Shown here piece after piece: positions 26,088-33,716 of a stretch of DNA of 64,000 bases. Below the pieces are notes generated by a model. It was given only the letters and a program-made list of their open reading frames with translations. It made no database searches and had not been told where the DNA came from. The stretch's first letter is position 1. Every line of letters starts with the position of its first letter. The translations under genes and the position numbers were made by a program. Origin of the DNA: Nocardia sp. (lineage in GTDB: Bacteria > Actinomycetota > Actinomycetes > Mycobacteriales > Mycobacteriaceae). The stretch is from contig NZ_JAODNK010000075.1 in the NCBI RefSeq assembly GCF_025465275.1, positions 23,886-87,885 on the forward strand, written 5' to 3'.

Positions 26088-27818
26088 ATGGCCGAGGACA
26101 ACGCCCTGACCGGCCTGCGAAACGACGCACACGCGGGTATCTTCTTCGATGCTGCCGCAGCGAGCACGATGGCCCAGCAGTGCGCAGGCATGCTTTCCGC
26201 GGTGGACTCGGCTATCGGCGTATTTCAGCGGGCAAAAGAGGTACAGCCGCTGAATCAGCGGAGTTCGGGCGCCAAGCTGGCTGACAAGTTCAATGCTGTC
26301 GCAAGGAATCTGATCGACACGGTGTTGAAGGATCACAGGCAGGTTCTCACCGCCATGGGCGAGTCGTTCGGGGCGGCCGGTCAGATATTTACCGGCGTCG
26401 ATCAGGCGTCGGCCGACGTGTTCAAGAACGGAACGTTCACCGATCAGCAAGCGACCCTTGCCTTTCAGAAGTACCGTTCCGTCAGTGGCCAACCTGGTCT
26501 GGCGGTACAGGCAGGCGAGCAGCCGAGTCTGGCGGTATCCGCGACCGGGCAACCGGGACTTGCAGTGCAACCCGCCGGACAACCCGGATTAGCCGTGCAA
26601 CCCGGCGGACAACCCGGACTGGCAGCACCGGCGGGTACGCAACCCGGCACGAACCAGTCGACCGTACTAGCCGGCGCGAGGGACAAGGTTGCGCTCGACT
26701 CGGCGGGGGTCGAGCCGGAGTACAGCGCGCAATACGAGTGGGACGACTTTCATAATCATTGGGACTACGTCGATGGGCAGCGGATCGGCGATCAGCTCAC
26801 GAATCTCGCGCAGGACTGGCTCACGGCTCAGACCTATTTGGGGTCTCAGTCGAACACCTTCCGGAGTGCCACCGAGAAGTACCTCCAGGACTATCAGGGA
26901 TCGGCCGCGACCGACGAACAGGTTTGGGCGTCACCGGCTGCGAAGATTGCTAAAACCGCGGTCCAGAAGTATCTCGAGAATCTGGGCGCGCTGACCGGTT
27001 CGATGGAGTACATGAGCACCAATCTCACCTCCGCTCAGAGCTGGCTCACCAACCTGCAGAACCACCTGCCGCACAAGAGCATTGCCGACACCTACCCGGA
27101 TACATCGCACAAGGCAGAAGTCGAACAAGCGATGAAGGCCATGCGGCAGGCGTGGGAAACCTATTACGTCGCGGGCGTCAAGGATTCCAGCGCCAACATT
27201 CCCATCCTGCCCGACCCGAGATCTACGATCGCGGCGCCGACGGCGAAGGTCGATACCGCTCCGGCGCAACAGGGGAATCGCTCGCAGGGCGGCGACAATT
27301 CGAACGATGCCTCGAACCCGAACCCGACCACTCCCGACACGACAACGGACACCACAACCACCGATCAGACCCCCCAATCTCTGATCACACAGGCCGGCGC
27401 GGTGATACAAGCGGGCATCCAAGCCGCCCAATCGGCTGTGGAGAAGGCCACAACGGCCGTTCAAGACGGTCTGAAAACCGGCACCGACACAGCTCAGAGT
27501 TTGCTCAACCAGCAACTGCAGCAACTGGGCCTGATCCCGGGTGGTGGCAGCCCGTCCGGAGGGTCACCCGGCGGCGGAGGCCCCGTCAGCAACCTGGTCG
27601 GTACGCCGCCGAATTCTCAACTCTTCCCCCGCGCCGCCGGTCCGGTGACGACGGACGAGTCGACGATCGTCAGCACTCCGAGCGCCGGGTTGGCGGCGAC
27701 CACTACCGGGTCCTCCGGCCCGACGGAGGAGCGTGCCGAATTCCTCACGGCCGGTCAGCATCTCGGGGAGGTGCTCGGAGAGCTGTCCGACGCCATCACA
27801 CCGGTTGCCGAGCAATGA
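26088..27818 (+). CDS. Large proline-rich T7SS substrate-like protein (module B)
   Basis: 576 residues from the ATG at 26088, which has GGGAGGGG six bases upstream. The N-terminal half is helical (FFDAAAASTMAQQCAGMLSA). It contains a run of about six degenerate repeats of the type GQPGLAVQ between residues 130 and 185, absent from its paralogues. The WXG-like turn is altered (VWAS, W280). After a Thr/Pro linker (TPDTTTDTTTTDQTP) come a Gln-rich helix, QLFPRAAGPV, and the tail RAEFLTAGQHLGEVLGE ... PVAEQ shared with modules A, C and D. Its stop overlaps the EspG-like gene as ATGA. Inferred ESX cargo. Confidence 0.8.
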   Translation: MAEDNALTGLRNDAHAGIFFDAAAASTMAQQCAGMLSAVDSAIGVFQRAKEVQPLNQRSSGAKLADKFNAVARNLIDTVLKDHRQVLTAMGESFGAAGQIFTGVDQASADVFKNGTFTDQQATLAFQKYRSVSGQPGLAVQAGEQPSLAVSATGQPGLAVQPAGQPGLAVQPGGQPGLAAPAGTQPGTNQSTVLAGARDKVALDSAGVEPEYSAQYEWDDFHNHWDYVDGQRIGDQLTNLAQDWLTAQTYLGSQSNTFRSATEKYLQDYQGSAATDEQVWASPAAKIAKTAVQKYLENLGALTGSMEYMSTNLTSAQSWLTNLQNHLPHKSIADTYPDTSHKAEVEQAMKAMRQAWETYYVAGVKDSSANIPILPDPRSTIAAPTAKVDTAPAQQGNRSQGGDNSNDASNPNPTTPDTTTDTTTTDQTPQSLITQAGAVIQAGIQAAQSAVEKATTAVQDGLKTGTDTAQSLLNQQLQQLGLIPGGGSPSGGSPGGGGPVSNLVGTPPNSQLFPRAAGPVTTDESTIVSTPSAGLAATTTGSSGPTEERAEFLTAGQHLGEVLGELSDAITPVAEQ

Positions 27819-28588
27819 CAGCGTCCTGGCAGTTCGCTGAAGCCGAGTTCTACGTCCTGTGGATGGATCAGACGGGAGAGGAACCGCCCGAACCGTTTGC
27901 CTTCACGTCGGCGACCAGGACCCCGGAAGACTTCCACAGCGAACTGCGGGAGGCGCGTAGGCGCCTGAACCACAAGCTGGACAGCGACTTCCACCGCGTC
28001 TTCGACACACTCTCCCACCCCGACCTGTACCTGACCGCCTACGGGTGGAGCCAGCAGGACCCCTGGGGCGCGGACTCCCAGATTCGTGTGCGCGCGGTCA
28101 GGAAAGGTCCGAAAGGTTATGTGATAAGCCAGCTTCCGGGTGCGACATATTGGCGTCGCGGCGGGTATACCGTTGTCGAGTGCGACCCGCTCCAGCTGTC
28201 CGATGCCGTCGCCGCGGCCATGCCGTCCGCTCCGCGCGGCCGCCGGGGAGATTTAGCCCTCGCCTCTCGGGATGAGAACCTGGACTATGACTTCGGCCAT
28301 TCTGGCATCGCCGCACGATCGGACTCCCCGATATCGCGAAGCGCCGAATTCCTCGAAACTCCGATCACGACGGCGGGCGTTGTCCACATCGTCCAGGGCA
28401 GCTCGGTCTTCGGCCCTCGCGGCATCGCTCGCTTCGAAGTTCGCTTCCGAGACCTCGCCGACGACGGCCGGTACGCCATCACCTCGAACCCGGAACAGGC
28501 TCTCGCCGTGGACGAACCACGATTCGCCTCGGTGCTCGACGATTACATCGCAGCGGTCATTCAGAGGATCGATGACGAACGCGGCTGA
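27815..28588 (+). CDS. EspG-family ESX chaperone (module B)
   Basis: 257 residues, within the normal EspG range. TASWQFAEAEFYVLWMDQTGEE at the start, a central VISQLPG strand, GYTVVECDP, and the C-terminal block VQGSSVFGPRGIARFEVRFRD are shared with the other EspG-like proteins here. The start overlaps the substrate stop by four bases. EspG binds the tip of cognate PE/PPE-type substrates in the cytosol; this one probably serves the module B protein. Lower similarity to modules C and D than they have to each other suggests specificity. Confidence 0.85.
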   Translation: MTASWQFAEAEFYVLWMDQTGEEPPEPFAFTSATRTPEDFHSELREARRRLNHKLDSDFHRVFDTLSHPDLYLTAYGWSQQDPWGADSQIRVRAVRKGPKGYVISQLPGATYWRRGGYTVVECDPLQLSDAVAAAMPSAPRGRRGDLALASRDENLDYDFGHSGIAARSDSPISRSAEFLETPITTAGVVHIVQGSSVFGPRGIARFEVRFRDLADDGRYAITSNPEQALAVDEPRFASVLDDYIAAVIQRIDDERG

Positions 28589-28750
28589 CCGTGCGGATCG
28601 CTCCTCAACGAAGTAGCGAAAACACTGCCACGGCACCGTAGATCACCGCGCACCGAACCGGCGCCGAAATTCAGCGATGCCATGGAGTACGAGGATTGGC
28701 CGTCGTCGCAGGACCGCGGTGGGCCCACCAGCCGGGGCTGGTGAACTGGC

Positions 28751-29413
28751 CTACTCGGAACCCAGCTCGGGATAGAAGCCGCGCTGGAACGGCTGCAATT
28801 GCGAGACAGCCAATTGCCCGCCCCCGCGGCAGATCGGGCATACCCGATCCCCCGCGCATTCGGGGCAGGTGCGCTGCCCGGTCACCGCATCGGGCAGCCA
28901 GCCGCGGCCACCACATTCGGGGCACACGCCCAGGCCGTCGCACTCGTAGCAGAGCACATAGCCCGCGCTGACCGAGTCCGACGTGCGGCTCGGGTCCGGC
29001 TGGTCGGCTTCCTGTGGTGTGGACAGGGCTCGGGCCGGTGAGTTCGCGCTGTACAGCACGGTGGGTGTGTGGTCGGGGACGCGGATTTCGATGGTGCTGC
29101 CGTCTCGGTAGCCGGCCACGAGGGTGCGGTTCACCTCCCGCGATTCGGACACCTCCCAGCCCGCATCGGCCAGCATGCGGGCGCCTCGGCGCACGGTGTC
29201 GGCGGCGTTGACAGATTCGGGTCGCTGTCCCCGGAAGGTGGTCGAATACCGGTATTTCACCGGTTCGGCCCAATCGGAGACGGTCGGTTCGCTGAGGAAG
29301 AGCAGCATGAGGTCCGCGCCCGGGGTGAGCTGTTCGATGAGCTCGACCAGCTGGGCACGCAGCACTCGGCCCAGGCGGTCCAGTTCCGCCCGCGCACCTG
29401 GTATTTCACCCAT
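28751..29413 (-). CDS. Protein with C-terminal DnaJ-type zinc ribbon
   Basis: 220 residues from the ATG at 29413 (GGGAG five bases upstream); the frame stays open upstream but without support. The first 130 residues form an alpha/beta domain (LVELIEQLTPGADLMLLFLSEP, then YRYSTTFRG, then AGWEVSESREVNRTLVAGY). Residues 155-195 hold four CxxC pairs (C155/158, C164/167, C183/186, C192/195) spaced as in the DnaJ cysteine-rich domain, with CxGxG-like glycines (CDGLG, CGGRGW). Such zinc domains recognise unfolded clients. No J-domain is present. Possibly a chaperone or immunity protein of the toxin locus; unproven. Confidence 0.68.
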   Translation of the reverse strand: MGEIPGARAELDRLGRVLRAQLVELIEQLTPGADLMLLFLSEPTVSDWAEPVKYRYSTTFRGQRPESVNAADTVRRGARMLADAGWEVSESREVNRTLVAGYRDGSTIEIRVPDHTPTVLYSANSPARALSTPQEADQPDPSRTSDSVSAGYVLCYECDGLGVCPECGGRGWLPDAVTGQRTCPECAGDRVCPICRGGGQLAVSQLQPFQRGFYPELGSE

Positions 29414-29679
29414 GCCAACTCCCTTCTGGCGGGACACTATCATCTGCCGAATGCCTGGTCGGACTATGGACCACCACGGTATGGGAGGAGTTGCCAGCCC
29501 CTCTGGACGGCGATCGTATGAACCCTCGGCGATGGCCGGGCGACGGAGAGATGGCGTGCGCCAGTAGCTTTCATGCGCCATTCACCTCGAGTTGTCTGGC
29601 GCCGTTGCGACACAGTCGATCTCTGACCGCCGATATCGAACCCGAGTAGCGGATACGGGCATCGAATAGGCTGCGATCC

Positions 29680-30066
29680 ATGGTTGAGCGATCCGGGGAA
29701 GCGCTGCGACTGGCGCGAGTGTACGAGGGGCTGGGAGCGGACGGGCGGCCGCGGGCGGGAAATCGGGCGGCTATTGTGCCGTGGTTCCAGGACGATGTGC
29801 TGGCTTATCTGGAGGCGGCGCCGGTCGTGCTGGCGGCGCGCAGTTTCGAGGTGGATGAGTTCGCGCCGCAGGAGCGGGATGTGCCGCTGAATTTTCGCAC
29901 CGACGGGGTGTGGATCTGGTCGGGCGCGGTGCCGCACTACCTGCGGAAACACGGGCTGCCGCCGGAAGGTGAGCTGGTGCGGCACATTGTGGGGCGCAAT
30001 TGCGAGCTCGGTGTGGTCGACGAGGCTGCCAAGGAATTGGCGGTCCACATCATCACCGGGGGCTGA
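29680..30066 (+). CDS. Immunity-like protein, family 1 (copy 2 of cassette)
   Basis: 128 residues. RLARVYEGLGADGRPRAG, APVVLAARSFEVDEF and DGVWIWSGAVPHYLRKHGLP align with the gene at 19618 without gaps. The two proteins are most different at residues 20-35 and in the last 30 residues. The partner gene follows two bases after the stop. Cassette duplication of this kind is typical of immunity gene families, but no direct toxin link is visible. Confidence 0.65.
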   Translation: MVERSGEALRLARVYEGLGADGRPRAGNRAAIVPWFQDDVLAYLEAAPVVLAARSFEVDEFAPQERDVPLNFRTDGVWIWSGAVPHYLRKHGLPPEGELVRHIVGRNCELGVVDEAAKELAVHIITGG

Positions 30067-30068
30067 GC

Positions 30069-30806
30069 ATGCGGGACAGACTGGCCCTGCTCGATGAGGG
30101 CAATCGGCTGCACGCGCTGTATCGGGAGGTCGGATATACGCCGGAGGGTAAGGACGCCATCTATCGAGTGTTCGACCTCCAGGACGCATACCGCAAGCTC
30201 TTGCCCGATGTCATTGTCGCCCGCTGTCCGTTCACCGATGCGGTGGTGCGCTGGCCGCTGGACAATGTCGATCTTGATGGCTGGTACTGGGATTGGGACC
30301 AGCCTATCCGCCGGCATGTTGCCGGATTGCCGTTCAGCTGGCTGACCATGGAGGGCGCCGTGCGCCTGGCCGAGCCGGTGACGGCTGCGCCTTTCCACGC
30401 CATGCCCGGGCCGGCCGCGCCCTACGTCGTCCCGCACCTGCTGGAAGACCCCGAGGTGCGCGCGGTGCTGTCGGAGCTGCCGATCGGCCGCCATACCGGT
30501 TGGGCGATCACCTATTTCGGCAATAAGCGCCCCAAGGACATTGCACTGGAGAATGTCTGGGGCAGCCGGACCAATGAGATCCACGATCCGCGCGGGCTGG
30601 AACGGGATTCGAGCGAGCACGTCCCGCATCCCAGCGATCACGATTTCGACCTGCGGCCCTGGCTCGATGCCGGACAGCTGCTCTGGATCGCGCCCGGTGA
30701 CACCGATACCGCGCTGCACGAGGGCGCTGCCGACTGCCCCTACCTCGATATCGAGGGCGACCACCGCGAACAACTCATCAACCGGGGCGAAATCATCCGC
30801 TACTGA
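30069..30806 (+). CDS. Conserved partner protein of family-1 cassette (copy 2)
   Basis: 245 residues from the ATG at 30069, two bases after the preceding stop. Shared blocks with 20014: LPDVIVARCPFTDAVVRWPLD, DLDGWYWDW, WLTMEGAVRLAEPV, GWAITYFG, LENVWGS, LLWIAPGDTDTALHEGA. It is ten residues shorter at the N-terminus, where the charged helix differs. Soluble, no signal peptide. It ends 6 bases before a hairpin that separates it from the convergent EspA-like gene. Confidence 0.62.
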   Translation: MRDRLALLDEGNRLHALYREVGYTPEGKDAIYRVFDLQDAYRKLLPDVIVARCPFTDAVVRWPLDNVDLDGWYWDWDQPIRRHVAGLPFSWLTMEGAVRLAEPVTAAPFHAMPGPAAPYVVPHLLEDPEVRAVLSELPIGRHTGWAITYFGNKRPKDIALENVWGSRTNEIHDPRGLERDSSEHVPHPSDHDFDLRPWLDAGQLLWIAPGDTDTALHEGAADCPYLDIEGDHREQLINRGEIIRY

Positions 30807-30812
30807 ATCCGG

Positions 30813-30839
30813 CTGCAGGCGAATCGAATCCGCCTGCAG
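30813..30839. terminator. Bidirectional hairpin between convergent genes
   Basis: CTGCAGGCG and CGCCTGCAG form a perfect 9-bp stem with a 9-base loop. It sits between the stop of the plus-strand gene (30806) and the stop of the minus-strand EspA-like gene (30849), the expected site for a shared terminator. Confidence 0.6.
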
Positions 30840-30848
30840 ACCGGGTTG

Positions 30849-32087
30849 TCAGAGGTTGGTGGTGGGGACTCGCGGGGTGGCGGATCCGGACGCGCCGACT
30901 ACCGGAACACCGGTATTGCCGAGCTCACCGACAACATCGTCGCCGTGTTCACCGGTCACCAGGTTGGTGCGGATATCGCTGTCGTCGTCGGCTTCCCCGG
31001 CGCGCGATGCCAGACCCGCGCCCGCACCGCCCATCGGAGGGGCCATGCCCGGGCCGGTGGTGGCGGCGCGCGGGGCGGCCGCCGGTTCGGCGGCCGGGGC
31101 CGGGGATCCGCCGGGGGCGGCGGTGGAGCGGGTGCCGGTCCACTGACCCAACTGGGCGGGACCCGCTGCGCCCAGCCCGCCGCTGATCGGGACGGCGCTG
31201 CCCGGCGTGCTGCCGGCGGTCGTGGTGATCGGCTGATCGACGGGTGCGGTTGTCTCGTCCACGGGCTGGGCGGTGAGCGTCTGCGCGATCGATTGCAGCT
31301 GTTGCGCACCGGAGCTGGCCGAGCTCGCCAGCGTCTGGAGGCCGCTGAGCAGTTGGGTGACCTGGGAGAGCGAGTCGACGCCCTTGGGCGCGTTGGTGAC
31401 CGCCACCTTCTGGCCTGCCACGGTCATATTGGCGTTGTGCACGGTCAATTGAGCGCGAGTGTGTGCGACCACAGCCGTTGCCTCGGCGGCGGTTTCGCTC
31501 GCCATCGACAGCAGGAAGGCCTGGCCGGGCGGAGTCACCAGGAAGGGCGCCGAAACGGTGACGGCCGTGACGAACTTGGTGATGACGGCCGCCATCGAGG
31601 CCGCGCCGATGCCCACCGTTGTTGCCGCGCCGCCCAGTACGGTCTTCTGCTGCACATTCTGGGTCTGCAGCTCCAGCGCATCCGACTGTGCCGCAGCGCC
31701 TTTGTCGGCCGCGCCGGTGGCGCCCTGACCCTGCCAGAGGCTGGAGGCCACGGACATGAGTGAGGAGGCCAGCGAGACGACCTGCTGCAGGGCGCTCGAA
31801 ACACCCGAGAGCACCTGCATGGGATCCACGCTGGCGCCGCTGATCTGGCCGGTGCCGAAGGACTGCGCCAGATCGGTGAGCGGGCGGGTGAGCGCGGACA
31901 GGTCGATCACCGGCAGCGGCGGGAGACCCGGGAGCGGCGGTGCGGGCGGCAGCTGGGGCAGCGCCGATACACCCATATCGCGCAGGATGTCATTGATCGG
32001 CCGGTCCAGCATCGGACCGAGTGCGGTGCCGCGCAGCACATCCGCCACGGTGGTATCGGGTGAGCCCGGCACCTGCGGCGTGCTCAT
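30849..32087 (-). CDS. EspA/EspE-like T7SS substrate
   Basis: 412 residues, close to the length of M. tuberculosis EspA. The first 60 residues end in a Pro-rich stretch (LPQLPPAPPLPGLPPLP). A helical hairpin follows with a WXG-type motif (SSLWQGQG, W118). A hydrophobic Ala-rich helix lies near 155-190 (IGAASMAAVITKFVTAVTV), and the C-terminus is a Gly/Pro/Ala-rich tail. The gene overlaps the upstream EspC-like gene by four bases, and EspC and EspA are encoded together and secreted together by ESX-1. Sequence identity to EspA is not obvious, so the name is by architecture and context. Confidence 0.65.
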   Translation of the reverse strand: MSTPQVPGSPDTTVADVLRGTALGPMLDRPINDILRDMGVSALPQLPPAPPLPGLPPLPVIDLSALTRPLTDLAQSFGTGQISGASVDPMQVLSGVSSALQQVVSLASSLMSVASSLWQGQGATGAADKGAAAQSDALELQTQNVQQKTVLGGAATTVGIGAASMAAVITKFVTAVTVSAPFLVTPPGQAFLLSMASETAAEATAVVAHTRAQLTVHNANMTVAGQKVAVTNAPKGVDSLSQVTQLLSGLQTLASSASSGAQQLQSIAQTLTAQPVDETTAPVDQPITTTAGSTPGSAVPISGGLGAAGPAQLGQWTGTRSTAAPGGSPAPAAEPAAAPRAATTGPGMAPPMGGAGAGLASRAGEADDDSDIRTNLVTGEHGDDVVGELGNTGVPVVGASGSATPRVPTTNL

Positions 32088-32401
32088 AGCTCCTTCGACA
32101 GTGCGATGAAGTCGACGCTGGACTGCGCCTCGACGCCGTCGTAGGTCGCGGCGGCCTCGTGCGCGGTGACGGCGGTGCCGGCGTGCACCGCCGCTAGCTC
32201 AGCGGTCGAGGCGAAGTGGTTGCCCTGCGCGCCCGCGAAACTCAGCAGGAAGTCCTGGCCGATCAGGCCGAAGACCGGTACCAGGGCCGCGACGGTGGCG
32301 ACCTGATCGGCCCCGGCGGCGCCGGCAATTGTCGATGCCATCGCCGCCGAGACGTCACCGTAGTGGCGGATCGCGTCGGGTGTTGCAACAAGGTTGCTCA
32401 T
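32084..32401 (-). CDS. EspC-like type VII secretion target protein
   Basis: 105 residues, the usual size. The opening SNLVATPDAIRHYGDVSAAMA and the helix VATVAALVPVFGLIGQDFL fit the EspC/DUF2580 pattern (VxPexLr...A, then GLIGxDFL). Two helices are joined at a turn, as in other ESX export targets. ATG start; it overlaps the EspA-like gene by four bases (ATGA). EspC forms envelope filaments or needle-like parts in ESX-1; the role here is inferred. Confidence 0.75.
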   Translation of the reverse strand: MSNLVATPDAIRHYGDVSAAMASTIAGAAGADQVATVAALVPVFGLIGQDFLLSFAGAQGNHFASTAELAAVHAGTAVTAHEAAATYDGVEAQSSVDFIALSKEL

Positions 32402-32568
32402 GAGACCCCCATCGTGAAGATCAACTCGAAATGAACTATACGGAGCGAAGATTCGGCAGGCATAGGAAAGTGTTCACCAACTCCGGACCTGTTCGGTGAA
32501 CAAAAGGTGTTCCCCGGGTTATAGGCAGAAATCGGTATCAGACTGCCGCACTGCGGCTTTCGACCATT

Positions 32569-32913
32569 TTAGATGGGCCGCAACCAACTGTCCGGTTCGG
32601 TGTCGTAATCCTGCTCCTCGACGTATTCCTGGCGAGTCACCTCGGCGACCGTGGGCAGGCCGGTCAGGGCCAGTAGCTCCGGCGCCAGACCCGCGGCGCG
32701 CAGTTGCTCGCGACGCTGTAGACCCGCGCGATTCGCGGACTGCTTGCACAGGCGCAGAATCTCGCCCGCCAGCGCCTGCGGATCATTGCGCAACTGGTCC
32801 CGCTCCACGCTGACACCCAGCGGCAGGCCCTGTTCGGTGGTGCACACCACCACCGCTCCCGTGCGGGAGGCGACGGTGAACTCGGTCGGGAACGGCGCAC
32901 TATCGGATTGCAC
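32569..32913 (-). CDS. EspH/DUF2694-like protein
   Basis: 114 residues from a GTG. The pattern FTVASRTGAVVVCTTEQGLPLGV, then an LRNDPQALAGEILRLCKQSANRAGLQRRE helix (core ALAGEILRLCKQSA), then LLALTGLPTVAEVTRQEY fits the DUF2694 family represented by EspH of ESX-1 loci. It lies 21 bases after the EspG-like gene, in the same run. EspH-type proteins are cytosolic and help export of particular ESX-1 substrates. Assignment is by pattern memory, so moderate confidence. Confidence 0.7.
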   Translation of the reverse strand: MQSDSAPFPTEFTVASRTGAVVVCTTEQGLPLGVSVERDQLRNDPQALAGEILRLCKQSANRAGLQRREQLRAAGLAPELLALTGLPTVAEVTRQEYVEEQDYDTEPDSWLRPI

Positions 32914-32934
32914 TGATATACCTGCCTTTCACAC

Positions 32935-33711
32935 TCATTCGTCCTCGATGGCCATGAGCACCTCGGTGATCCGGGCGTCCACGGCCGTGGCCATGCGTTT
33001 GCGGTCGGCGGGCACGGCGACCGGCGGGAAATCCGCGGTGACGACATAGCGGCCGTCATCGGCCAAATCCCGCCACTCCAGCTGGAAGCGGATGATGCCG
33101 CGCGGGCCGAATCGGGAACGGCCCTGCACCACATCGATGGTGCCCATGCTCGGTGCGGGGGCCGCCAGGAAGTCGGAGGCGCGGTTGATCACCGTGCCCT
33201 CCATGCTTTCGTGCGCCGGGGACAGGCCGTAGCCGTAGTCGAAGTCCTCGGTGTGCTCGGATTCGGCCAGCACGATCTCACTGCCGCGACCCGCGGCGGT
33301 ATCCGGCAGCGCGGTGACGATCTGCGCCGCCAATTCGCGGGCATCGAATTCGGTCACGGTGAATCCCGCACTGTGCCGCACGGTTTCGCCGGGCTGCTGC
33401 ACCACCAGATAGCCGAAGTCGCCGGAGCGGATGCCGAGCATGCGAATGCTGGCCTCCGCGGTGGTGCGGTCGCGGCCGTCCCAGCCGCGCACTTCGACCC
33501 GGACGTCGGGCGTGCGCAGCACGGGCAGCACCTCGGCCAGCACCGGATCCCGGTCGCGCAGTGCCTCTTTGGCACGCGCCAGGTTCGTGAGGTGATCGTC
33601 CCACCACTCGGTGCGGCTGGCGTACATGAGCGGGATCGGCAGGAATTCCTCGCCGAGCTCCTCCCACAGGACCAGGAATTCCAGATCGGTGAAGGTCCAG
33701 GTTCGTTGCAC
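32935..33711 (-). CDS. EspG-family ESX chaperone (module C)
   Basis: 258 residues, the best match to the EspG pattern in this window: TWTFTDLEFLVLWEELGEEF, LRTPDVRVEVRGWDG, YLVVQQPGETV, FTVTEFDARELA, VVQGRSRFGPRGIIRFQLEWRD. The gene starts 5 bases after the substrate stop rather than overlapping it. It is followed by the EspH-like gene, as EspG and EspH are near neighbours in ESX-1. Expected to be a cytosolic chaperone for the module C substrate. Confidence 0.88.
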   Translation of the reverse strand: MQRTWTFTDLEFLVLWEELGEEFLPIPLMYASRTEWWDDHLTNLARAKEALRDRDPVLAEVLPVLRTPDVRVEVRGWDGRDRTTAEASIRMLGIRSGDFGYLVVQQPGETVRHSAGFTVTEFDARELAAQIVTALPDTAAGRGSEIVLAESEHTEDFDYGYGLSPAHESMEGTVINRASDFLAAPAPSMGTIDVVQGRSRFGPRGIIRFQLEWRDLADDGRYVVTADFPPVAVPADRKRMATAVDARITEVLMAIEDE

Positions 33712-33716
33712 CGAAT

